Shown: positions 1 to 11,500 of the stretch, in pieces
Numbering within the stretch: the first letter of the stretch is position 1
Layout of the letters: each line of letters starts with the position of its first letter
Assembly (NCBI RefSeq): GCF_026745355.1
Contig: NC_079206.1
Span: forward strand, 23,406,899 to 23,470,898
Length of the DNA: 64,000 nucleotides
Reading direction: 5' to 3'
Origin: Beta vulgaris subsp. vulgaris
Taxonomy: Eukaryota; Streptophyta; Magnoliopsida; Caryophyllales; Amaranthaceae
Position numbers and translations under genes: made by a program
The notes under the pieces: generated by a model
Told to the model about the DNA's origin: nothing
The model's input: the letters and a program-made list of their open reading frames with translations, nothing else
Database searches by the model: none

Positions 1-1
1 C

Positions 2-1315
2 TTTTCCACCACTACAAGAGCCAAATCATGGGCAGGCGACTTGCGAGTCGCCACCTTTGCATGGAACCACCTATCCTTCGCGGAACGTGGACCTATGCCC
101 CTCAAGGTTGCGGTCTTTTCGAGAAAGTGGCCCGTGGGGTCCATTCCAGGGGGCATGGAACGCCATGCCTACACACTTTACACTGCCTTAGCCAACCGTG
201 GGCATAGGATCCATATCTTTACATCCCCATATGGTGAAGGAGCAGTCCTAAGCCCAAGCTCATCATCGCGGACCAATCCGATCATACATTGCCACGAGGG
301 TGAGCCCGGGACATGGCGATACAACAAGGCATGGGACCAGTTTACAGAGGAGAACCAACGGGAAGCATTTGACGTGATCCACACAGAAAGCGTGGCACTC
401 CCTCATGGGCTGGCGCGCCACCTAACCAACCTTGTGGTTACATGGCATGGCAATGCTCTTGAAAGCTTGCAATCAAGCATATATCAAGACTTGGCTAGGC
501 AACCAGATGAGCCTATGTCCCCTGGTTTTAACCAAAGTATTCAAGGTGTAGTCCCTAAAGTACTCAATGAAATAAGGTTTTTTCACAATTACAAACATCA
601 TGTTGCTATTAGTGATAGTGTTGGCGAGATGCTAAGAGATGTGTACCAAATACCATCTAAGAGGGTACATGTTATTATCAATGGTGTGAATGAAGGTGAC
701 TTCAGGGAAGATGTTAGAATAGGCCAAGATTTTAGGTCTAAAGTTGGTGTGCCTAAAAGTGCTACCTTAGTCATAGGTGTGGCAGGAAGATTAGTGAAGG
801 ACAAAGGCCACCCCTTGGTTCATAGGGCATTCTCTAAGTTTGTAAAGGACCATCCAGATGTGTATCTGGTTGTGGCTGGGTCGGGTCCATGGGAGAACCG
901 ATATAGGGAACTAGGTCCACAAATACTAGTTTTGGGATCCATGAAGCCATCCGAGCTAGGAGCCTTCTATAATGCGATCGATATATTCCTAAACCCAACC
1001 TTAAGACCACAAGGCCTCGATCTCACACTTATGGAGGCGATGTTAAGTGGAACCCCGGTGATGGCCTCGAGGTTCCCAAGTATTAAGGGGACCATAATGG
1101 TGGAAGAAGAATTTGGGTTCATGTTCGCTCCAAATGTGGCTTCGTTGGTGGAGACATTGGAAGAAGTAGCTCAAGAAGGTCCCAAAAGGTTAGCTCAAAG
1201 AGGGAAAGCTTGCAAGGACTATGCACAGTCTATGTTCACTGCACACAAAATGGCGTTAGCATATGAAAGGTTGTTCCTTTGTGTAAAAAATGAGACATTT
1301 TGCAGATATCCTTAA
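2..1315 (+). CDS. Family-4 glycosyltransferase (plant UDP-glycosyltransferase superfamily), 5'-partial
   Basis: The reading frame is open from the first bases and ends at TAA 1313-1315, so the N-terminus lies upstream of the window. An internal start at about position 41 would be a TTG codon and is not credible. The protein shows the GT-B layout of family GT4. The N-terminal Rossmann part begins at KVAVFSRKWP with the acceptor-side loop PGGMERHAYTLY. The C-terminal nucleotide-sugar domain has VAGRLVKDKGHPL, VVAGSGPW and the donor-site segment GLDLTLMEAMLSGTPV. It closes with AYERLFLCVKNETFCRYP, as I recall for a small conserved plant group of membrane-anchored GT4 proteins. The family transfers sugar from a nucleotide donor; the acceptor here is unknown. 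No intron is needed in the visible part. The gene converges on the transporter gene at 2092. Family call is firm, substrate is not. Confidence 0.9.
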   Translation, partial: FSTTTRAKSWAGDLRVATFAWNHLSFAERGPMPLKVAVFSRKWPVGSIPGGMERHAYTLYTALANRGHRIHIFTSPYGEGAVLSPSSSSRTNPIIHCHEGEPGTWRYNKAWDQFTEENQREAFDVIHTESVALPHGLARHLTNLVVTWHGNALESLQSSIYQDLARQPDEPMSPGFNQSIQGVVPKVLNEIRFFHNYKHHVAISDSVGEMLRDVYQIPSKRVHVIINGVNEGDFREDVRIGQDFRSKVGVPKSATLVIGVAGRLVKDKGHPLVHRAFSKFVKDHPDVYLVVAGSGPWENRYRELGPQILVLGSMKPSELGAFYNAIDIFLNPTLRPQGLDLTLMEAMLSGTPVMASRFPSIKGTIMVEEEFGFMFAPNVASLVETLEEVAQEGPKRLAQRGKACKDYAQSMFTAHKMALAYERLFLCVKNETFCRYP

Positions 1316-2091
1316 AAAGTATAAGTAATCTTGTTTTTCCCTTCATGTTTATTTGGGCATAAGTTTTCCCCCCTGTTAGGGTGATACATAATTTATACGA
1401 GTACTTGTTTGGTTCTCCAGAGTTGCTGATTCTAGAGCAGCAAATATCCATTCCCTTTTAAAACTCAAGCAGCAAGCTTTAAGATCAGGACTATTTTATT
1501 GTTCTTATAAGAAAAAAAGCATAGACATTTTAACCACTTCTCTGCACAAGATTGCCAATTTGCCATCAGTTGCAGCCTTGCAGGCATAAATGTCACACTG
1601 GGACTAGAAATGTGCAAAGTGTAGGAGCTAGAATCTCTTTTAACATATCTCAGCAGATAAAATTACAGTTGATCAAATCAAACACAAAATAATGAGAATC
1701 AAGATATAAGCATATACTAGCAAAAGCAGATCGCATTCTAAGAAAGAGTAATCAAACAAACAAAAAATTTCAGAGCGAAACATGTTACACAAGAGATCGG
1801 AAACTAAATCACCAATGTTGTACAATGATCACTTCAAAAATCGGAGATATGATTCACCATATGTTAAACCCTTTCAACAAGTCTAGCAAAAATATATGTG
1901 TGCATATTTCCTGAACATTAAGGCAGTAAGTACAGATTAGCAAGTGACATTCTCAATATGGATATATGTAGCTCAATATAAATTCTGATTTCCAGGTTTC
2001 CATCATTGTAATTTCTTTTTTCTTTTTGTCGGTATGTACTGTTTGTCCTTTCTGTACAATATGAAGCACATCCAAACACACCATCGCTCCC
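1316..2091. other. Convergent intergenic region with two 3' UTRs
   Basis: This stretch separates the stop of the glycosyltransferase (+) from the stop of the transporter (-). It is AT-rich with no supported reading frame and must hold both 3' UTRs and poly(A) sites. I see no transposon end in it. Confidence 0.6.
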
Positions 2092-2569
2092 TTAATCCAG
2101 TGCGGCAGAAATTCGATCACGTTCAAACCGTTCATAAGCATGCCTAGTTCTCAAGAACAAGAGCAAACATGAAAAGAGCCCAACAATTGAGATGCATCCC
2201 CACCAAAAGAAGGTCCAAAAATAGCAGTGCCTCCCCATACAAATTATTTTATCAGTAACCATCGAGATCCCCTGAGATGTGTGTCCAGCATTAGAATCAT
2301 AAACTGAGGCCGCTAGGAAACCATAAACTAGCGAACCAATGGGGATGTTGGTGATCAGGATATTGTGGTTGACCCCTACACTTAAAGGGCCGAAAAGCTC
2401 AGATGTGACGGAAACAGCTGCTGCAAATATGAAGCCAGAGCTAAGGCCAATCAGTGCTGTTCCTGCTTGGAGAGTCAGGGCACTTCCTGATCCTGTAAGC
2501 AATAAGAAGGCAATGGGGGTTGGTGCAAGTGCAATAGCTAGCCATCCTGTTCTTGCAAAGTACACTTTC
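2092..2569 (-). CDS. Exon 3 of the nodulin-like MFS gene
   Basis: 478 bases. One base completes the split alanine codon, then [18 protein letters not shown] follows and the exon runs to TAA at 2094-2092. It holds the last membrane segments and a basic C-terminal tail ([13 protein letters not shown]). The frame stays open upstream to 2634, but that part is intron. Confidence 0.88.
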
Positions 2570-5500
2570 CTGTTCAAAAGTGGCATTTGACTCCAAATCA
2601 GATAACTTCTAAAACATTTCATGTAACATTTCATAGAACATTAGAAGGCAAACAGTTAACTAAATAAACAAAACAACTAGATCACAGTCAACTTCAGCCA
2701 TAAAAAAAAAACTGAACTTTCTAATTTTATGAAATTGGTGAAAAAGGAAAGAAAATTAATTACTATAAGTGTGCATCACTAGTACAGATGGTATGATTTA
2801 GAATTTCACATTCACACCTTTGAACGGAGGTGAGAAGGTCAGAAGAATAAACATATCAAAAAGAGTAGGGGAGAGAGAAAGACGAGGAGGACAACTGATT
2901 CTTTAAGCGCAGGGGTGAATTAAACTGAATCCCTTCCTACTCTATATATCCTTCTCACAACCCCTAGTGTAAGTACGCTATATATAAAGGATATACCCAG
3001 TACATAACCTATATGAAATTTTATTCTATTGTATTATGTATCCAATATTGAACCATAGATGTTGCATATGAAAGATACAGTATCACCATGATAATTAGGT
3101 TTCAACATACAACATTTGGATTTTGATTGAAGATTCAATTATATATTTGTTATGAACTCGGAAGCCCTCAAATGAAATACTATCAAACTGAAATAATCTA
3201 TGTCTAGGATCACTACTGAGATTGCAGCCTTGAAGCTTAAGAACACCAAGAAAATAAAGTTGGGGTTAGATATTGCATTTTTGCGTCCAACCTCTATATA
3301 TCTAACATTACGAACCCAACTCTTCTCTTTCACTTCATGGGGCAGTTTATACATACTTATCATTAGAATCAACTATTAGATTCAGAGAATGCATGCTTGT
3401 ACGAGAATATTGTTATTCAGAAAGATCAACTACTTACGCACGAATGTAATCTGGAATGGCTGAGAGTAAGCGGCCAAAGAAGGAGAAAGACGAATAGAGA
3501 GTTATAAGAGTCGTGGTGCTGGTGCTCTGCCCAAGCGATTGAGCAATCTGTCCTAGATTATTACTATAAACCAATCCAATTGTTCCTCCACAAAAATAAG
3601 CAATATAATAGAGCCAAAAATCCACCCTACGGACTAGAACTGAAGCTCGATGCTCTTCCCCAAGCATCACTAATTGATCCTTTTCGAACACTGCTCCACA
3701 GTAGACATCACTCTTTCCTGCATTAAGCTCAGGTAAGTTATAAGTAGATTCATTACGATTTTCAATCCAATTCCCGAGCAAAGACATGGTGCTACTAGTA
3801 TAGCTATTCTCCCGTGTTGATATTTTATGAAGCTCGAGATCATCATCATCAACAAGAATGAAACCTGACCCATCAATCTGTAAGCTTGAATGAATCTGTT
3901 CGAACCACTCTCGAGCATATACAATGCCAGGAATGCATAAAGGGAAGAAAAGCAGGAAAACCGCCCCACCAAAGAGAAGACGTGAAGATGTTATACCATT
4001 TGTTACTGAGGTAAGGAAGAGGAGGTAAAAGCCAGTAATGACTGCCAAGAAGTTGAGGATAAAGAATATAAAGGAGTCCCTTTTAACAGCATCAGGAGGG
4101 AGAGGTTCAATTTCCGGTTGCCTTAATATTGGAAGTAAGGCAGCAAGGGAAGTCAAGAGGGGAATGAAGGCGTTCAAGAAAAGGTAGACAACATGTGAAG
4201 ATGGGTTGATTGAGTTAGCTGCTAGCGTGTATAGCGCAGCACTTACACCATTGAAGCTGACTGTAAGGGATAGTGCAAGAGATCGATTTGCTGGGAAGTT
4301 TTTAATGCAGAGAACAAAACACACGGTGTTAAACCAGGTGATGCTGCATCCTGCTAATAAGCATAGGAAAAATACCTGTCAAATAAAAACCATGAATAAT
4401 TTTAGGAGCATAACAAGCTTATAAGACATAGGTCATTCTTATGATATGGAATGATGTAGAAACTAGAAACCTTCATGTGTCCTACCCAATTTCCATTGTT
4501 AACCACTAAACATCGAGAGCCAATCCAAGAAGATTATCTCTGCTTTCATGAGAGAGAAAAAGGTTGTATGATATGTTTTCTAAAGGGCAGACTATGGCCA
4601 CATAGTGCAAATTACAACTTGCCTCCTTTATACCGCATAAATGCATACCCGTGAAGGTCTAGTGCTTTGAGTTGTCATTTAATCTTCTTATAATGGATTC
4701 TCATTTCAAATTTAACCTATACATGGAGTGTATTGCAACTGAAAATTCCAGTATCAATTTGAAGGCAGAGTACTACAGTCTTTTGAATAATTTCACCTTG
4801 TCAAACCTCTTCATTTTCTGAAAATTTCTTCTTTCATTCTTAAATCTTAATACATAGATTAATACAAGAATCTTAATACATAGTAGATAGGAATATTGAA
4901 TACTAATATCATGACAAAGACTATTAATAGCACAAATATTTATTGACCTTAATTAACATATTACTAAAGATAATAGAGTATATGATCTCTTTTCTGGAGA
5001 AACTTTCTCAACTCTTTAGAAGTAAACTATTGGGAATACGAACTCAGATCAGAAAAGTATATATAATAATTAACAGTGCGTTTTTTGTGCAACACGCCAC
5101 ACAGAACCCAAACCGTGCAGCCACATTACTATAGCTCTTCCTCCTTCCCCTTCCCCGCCCAATTCCTCTTCCCCTCACATTTTTCATTTTCTCTCTCCTC
5201 CCGCCCCAAATCCCATATTCGCATGCAGAAAAATCCAATTTTTCTCTCTTCTCAAATCAGAAACCCTAATCTCCGATTTTCAGGTTTAATTTCTCTCTCC
5301 TGATGAACTTCTTCTTCTCTTTAGCTTTCTTCATTTAATAACAATGGCGGTAATAACTGTAGTGTTCTTGGAAGTTCGTTTGTTGGATTTGATTGAAATC
5401 TTCTTCTTCTTTTTAGCTTTCTTTAGTTAATAACAATGGCGATAATAATCTTGCAGTTAATAACTATGGCGATAATAGTCTTTTGTTGACGTTTGTTTGT

Positions 5501-8500
5501 GTTTTCTGAAAAATCGTCGTCATGTGAAGTTAGGTGGTGTCGATTGGTGAGGAGGCGGAGGAGGCGAGGAGAGAGAGAGGATGAGGAAGGGGGAGGAGGT
5601 GGAGGAGGCGGAGAGCTACAGAGGTAGGAGGAGTATGGGTGGGGGTAAGTAGAAGAGGTGAACAACGATGATCGAGGATGATGGAGGTAGAATCGACGGT
5701 GAAGCTGAGGAGAGAGAAAAGGAGGATAAAGAAGGTGGTGGTGGTTATGGCGTAAGAATTAACCCCTAGTTTCAGTATAAGTAACCCCTTATAATTACAA
5801 AAGTAATCCCTTATAGTTGCAAAAAGTAACTCATAATTACTGTAAACGTAACCCCTTATAATTACAAAACGTAACCCCTAATTTCAGTAAAAGTAACTCA
5901 TACTTTCCGTAAAGGTACACACACATATCATTACAAAAAGTAATCCCTGGTTTCTGTTATAACGGATGTGAGAAAGAACAAATTATGAATGCAAAAACAA
6001 TAAAATCAGACACCAGAATTACGTGGTTCACCAATTTGGCTACGTCCACAGCAAAGAGAGAGAGAATATTTTATTATGAGAAGAAACCAGATTACAGAGA
6101 GAACAAAGTGTTTTTCGTAGTGTAAAAGATAGGTTAAAATAACCTATTTATACAAAACAGCTAAAAACGCGTTTTCCGCGTTATTTCCCGATCTGCCCGA
6201 CCCCCCGGGCGAAATCCGCCCGACCGGGCGGTCCCCAGCTCTCCTAAACGTATATGCGGACCCGACCGGGCGAAACAACGTTTCTCCAAACTTGCTCCCG
6301 CGCCCGACCGGGCGAGGTTCGCCCGACCGCCCGGGCGAGACGCAGTTTTGCGTCTCTTGTGCATTTCGTCGAACACTTCTTGAGCACCACAATTCAAGGC
6401 ATATTCTTACAAATCTCCACCTTGACTTGAATTCTCTCATAATCACCAGAAAACCAGATGCATTGATCATCACAATGCCCAGAATCTCCCAAACACCAGA
6501 TTTGTCACAAAAGACAACCAGACCAGATTAGTCCCTAAGGACTCCAGAATTGCCCCAAGAGGGCAACTAGCAATCACGAATATTAAGTAAGTCCAAGCAA
6601 TGTTGGAACTTACTCTGCGGAACCGGCTTGGTGAACATATCAGCAGGATTATCAGCAGTTCCTACCTTCTTCACCTTAATCCTTGTCTCACTCCTCAGAA
6701 AATGATATCTTACATCAATATGCTTAGTCCTCTCATGATGGACTTGATCCTTTGCTAGACATATTGCACTTAAACTGTCACAGAACACAGTTGCTTGATC
6801 ATGATGTAGACCCAAATCACTGATTAACCCCTTTAACCAGATCCCCTCCTTAGCTGCTTCTTCAAGGCCATGTACTCTGCCTCAGTAGTAGACAAAGTTA
6901 CAGTAGGTTGTAAAGTTGCTTTCCAACTCACCACAGAACCACCAAGAGTAAACACATATCCAGTCATAGACCTTCTACCATCTACATCTCCAGCATAATC
7001 AGAATCAGAATATCCTGCAACTAAGCAAGTCATATCACCTCCATAAATGAGACCAATATCTGACGTACCTCTAAGGTACCGAAAGATCCTCTTGACTGCC
7101 TGCCAATGCTCCTTACCAGGATCACCCATGAACCTACTAACCACACTGACTGCATGTGCAAGATCCGGCCTAGTGCAAACCATAGCATACATCAGACTCC
7201 CTACTGCACTAGCATACGGAACCCGACTCATGTACTCCTTCTCCTCAGCGACTTAGGTGCAAAAGCCACAGACAAATGACTATTCGAAGCACTTGGAGTA
7301 TCTATAGGTTTTGCTGTTGACATGCCAAACCTTGACAATATCTTCTCAATATAACCCTTCTGTGACAAGAAAAGTTTCTTCTGAGTCCTATCCCTATAAA
7401 TTTCCATCCCAAATCTTCCTTGCTGCACCCAAATCCTTCATTTCAAATTCAGCACTGAGAAGTTCCTTCAATTTCTGAACATCTGACTTGTTCCTGGCAG
7501 CTATCAACATATCATCCACATATAGCACTAAGTAGATAAAAGACCCATCTGTCAGCTTGTTATGATACACACAACAATCATATGAGCTCCTGTTGTAGCC
7601 TAGCTTCATCATATAGCTATCAAACTTCTTGTACCATTGCCTTGGAGACTGCTTTAGCCCATATAAGGACTTCTTCAACTTGCAAACACTGTTTTCTTTT
7701 CCTGGAACCTGAAACCATCTGGTTGAGCCATATATTCTCCTCCCAACTCTCCATGTAAGAAATTGTTTTTACATCTAGCTGCTCAAGCTCAAAATCCTGA
7801 TGTGCAACTATCGCTAGTAGCACCCTGATGGAAGTATGTCTGACTACAGGCGAAAAAATCTCATTATAGTCTACACCCTCCCTTTGTGTGAACCCTCTTG
7901 CAACCAGTCGAGCCTTATACTTGACCCCTTCTTCAGAATCCCCTCCTTTTTCTTGAAAACCCATTTACAAGTAACAATTTTTCTCCCTGAAGGCTTAGAC
8001 ACAAGCTCCCAAGTCTCGTTCTTATGAAGTGACTCCATCTCTTCCCCCATTGCAGCAAGCCAATGGGTAGACTCCGTACATGTAACTGCCTCCCTATAGG
8101 TTGATGGCTCATAGACATCCACCTCTTCAGCAACCTGCAGTGCATAAGCTACCATATCTTCAAACCCATATCTAGTTGGAGGTTTACCAAAATTTGTCCT
8201 TATAGGACGTTCCCGTGCCAGGCTAGGCGCCTCCTCACTAGGCGTCGAAGATGATGGTTCTTCAGAACCAATGTGTTGATCATCACTCTCATCATGAGTG
8301 TCTTGCTGCTCCACCTGTTTATCAACACTACTACTATCTGACACTTCAATGGACATCACTTGGATTAAACATAGAATTTTCATCAAAGACTACATTTCTA
8401 CTAAGTATAACCCTTTTTTCAGAGGAGACCAGATTCTATAACCCTTAACTCATCCCCATAACCCACAAACACTCCCTTTTAGCCCTTGGTTCTAGTTTTC

Positions 8501-11500
8501 CTTCATTCACATGATAGTAGACATTACAACCAAAAACTCGCAAATCTGAGTAATCTGCAGGCTTACCTGACCACATCTCATATGGTGTTTTGAGATTGAT
8601 CCCAGAATGAGGTCCACGATTTATCAAATAACATGCTGTATTGACAGCTTCTCCCCAGAACTTCTTGTCATACCAGCATTAGAGAGCATGCACCGAGCTC
8701 TCTCCAGAAGTGTCTGATTCATCCTTTCTGCTACACCATTCTGCTGTGGTGTATCTCTGACAGTGTGATGCCTAGCAATCCCTTCATTTTTACAGAACTC
8801 ATTGAACTCAGACAAACAAAATTCCAGACCATTATCAGTTCGTAGCCTTTTGATCTTCTTCCCAGTTTGATTTTCCACTAATGCCTTCCACTGCTTAAAA
8901 TTCTTGAAAGCTTCACCTTTTGACTTCATAATAATCAACCAAGTCATTCTTGAATAATCATCTATGAAAGAAACAAAATACCTGTGACCTGCCAAAGACT
9001 CCACGCGTGAAGGACCCCAACAATCAGAGTGGATATAATCCAGAGTACCTTTTGTTCTATGAATGCCCTTGAAAACTTGCTACGATGTAATTTTCCAAAA
9101 CACAATGCTCACAAAACTCCAGGTTTGTGACCTTATGGCCACACAGAAGATCTGCCTTGGAGAGGATTTGCATTCCTTTTCACTCATATGACCAAGTCTC
9201 ATGTGCCATAGCTTGGTCATATCCTCCTTCTGAACCTCAGACGATGCAATAGAAGCTGAACCTGAGATAGTAGAACCCTGCAGAACATACAAAGTACCAC
9301 GCTTGACCCCCTTCAAAACCTCCTTTGAACCCTTGCAGACATACACAATTCCACCATCCCTCTGAAACTGAAACCCTTACTGTCTAGTAGACTAAGTGAA
9401 ATCAGATTGTTGGTCATCTGTGGAACATGCTTAACATTTTTCAAAGTATAGATAATATCATCATGAGTCCGGATCTTGATAGAGCCTATTCCAACTATCT
9501 TACAGACTGCACTGTTAGCCATCGAAATATTTCCCCCATCTACCTGCTCATAAGTAGTAAACCACTCCCTATGAGGACTCATATGATATGACGCTCCAGA
9601 ATCAAGAACCCACACATCACTATATGTTTTCTCATTTGCCACTAGAGCAAGGTCATCCTCAGAATTCGAATTTTCTGCTGCAACAGCAGCAGAACCAGAC
9701 CCAGATTTGTTCTCCTGATGCTTCTTTTTAGGACATTCCTTCTTCCAATGCCCCTTTTCCTTACAGTAGTTACAGATATCATTAGGTTTAGGACCCCCTT
9801 TAGAATTTCCAGGTTTCTTAAAATTCTTTTTACCATGTCCTTTACCACCACTACTACTGGCCACTAACCCAGAAGACTGACTTTCTGTACTACTACCAGA
9901 TGCCTTATGGCGCAATTCCCTAGTATGCAAAGATGATCTAACTTCTTCTAGGGACACAGAATCTTTACCAACAATGAAAGATTGCACAAAATTTTCATAC
10001 GATATAGGTAAAGAAACAAGCAGAATTAAAGCGGCATCCTCATCCTCCACCTTCACATCAATATTACGCAATTCTAATAAAATTGTATTTAATTGATCAA
10101 GATGATCTCTAAGAGGCATACCTTCCTGCATTCGCAGACTGAACAGACGTTGCTTCAAAAGCAACTTGTTGGTTAGAGATTTTGTCATGTACAACTCTCT
10201 AATTTCAACCACAGACCAGATGCGGTTCCTCCTCCGCGACTTCAGTGATTATGTCATCTACCAGACACAACATATCGTTGAATGAGCTTTCTCCTCCAGA
10301 ACGGCCATCTCAGCGGTGACTAAATCCGTTGCTTTCTTTGCCAACGGTGCCCACAACCCCTGTTGCTTCAGTAACGCCCGCATCTTGATCTGCCACAGAC
10401 TAAAACTATTCCTCCCAGTAAATTTATCGATTTTGACATTCACCCCAGACATCTTTCTCACACAGATCGAAAACCAAAGCTCTTGATACCAGTTTGTTAT
10501 AACGGATGTGAGAAAGAACAAATTATGAATGCAAAAACAATAAAATCAGACACCAGAATTACGTGGTTCACCAATTTGGCTACGTCCACGGCAGAGAGAG
10601 AGAGAATATTTTATTATGAGAAGAAACCAGATTACAGAGAGAACAAAGTGTTTTTCGTAGTGTAAAAGATAGGTTAAAATAACCTATTTATACAAAACAG
10701 CTAAAAACGCGTTTTCCGCGTTATTTCCCGATCCGCCCGACCCCCCTGGCGAAATCCGCCCGACCGGGCGGTCCCCAGCTCTCCTAAACGTATATGCGCG
10801 CCCGACCGAAAGAGAACTGCCCGACCGGGCGAAACAACGTTTCTCCAAACTTGCTCCCGTGCCCGACCGGGTGAGGTTCGCCCGACCGCCCGGGCGAGAC
10901 GCAGTTTTGCGTCTCTTTTGCATTTCATCGAACACTTCTTGAGCACCACAATTCAAGGAATATTCTTACAGTTTCAGTAAAGTAACCGCTTAGCATTCGA
11001 AAAAGTAACCCTTAGTTTCACTAAAAGTAACACCTAAAAATTAGAAGAAAAAAAAAACATAGATTCAACAAAAGTAACCCATATTATGAAAAGTAACCCC
11101 TCTGAACACGGATGGAAAAGTAACTCCTGTTACGAAAACGAATTTTACGCTTGGGTTTTTTTTAGGGGACGCGGGCTTCATTACAAAGCCTAGTTTGGGC
11201 CTTTTATTAGCTGGCCACACCATTTGTTCAAGGTGTGGCCTGCCTTATACAAAAGTTTGTGAATAATTAATGCTACCATCCAGAGGCGGATCCAGGATTT
11301 TAGGTTTGGCGGGTCCTCATCAATACATCAATTGAACCTACTAATTAGGAGCAATATGCCTAATACACCTCAAGTAATTTTATTGCAACAATGGACAATG
11401 ATGAGAAATTTAGATTCAACATCAATAAATCTAACATTAATATTGGTAAACTAATTTATTTAAAAATTGTTGTATTTAATAATTGTTAGGTATGAATTTG

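Larger units (their letters stand above)
5955..10970 (-). mobile_element. Ty1/copia LTR retrotransposon, complete structure but frameshifted
   Basis: 5016 bp between LTRs of 457 bp (5955-6411) and 476 bp (10495-10970), each TG...CA on the plus strand, with a 5-bp target duplication GTTTC at 5950-5954 and 10971-10975. The coding order on the minus strand is gag, protease, integrase, reverse transcriptase, RNase H, which defines Ty1/copia. The LTRs differ by roughly ten substitutions by eye plus one 19-bp length change, so the insertion is fairly young. It lies inside the MFS intron in the same orientation as that gene. Several frameshifts make the polyprotein non-functional as read. Confidence 0.95.

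Noticed and set aside
6144..6473. Arginine-rich open frames over the copia LTR
   Set aside because: Produced by the GC-rich LTR motifs; repeated in the other LTR and outside the coding region.
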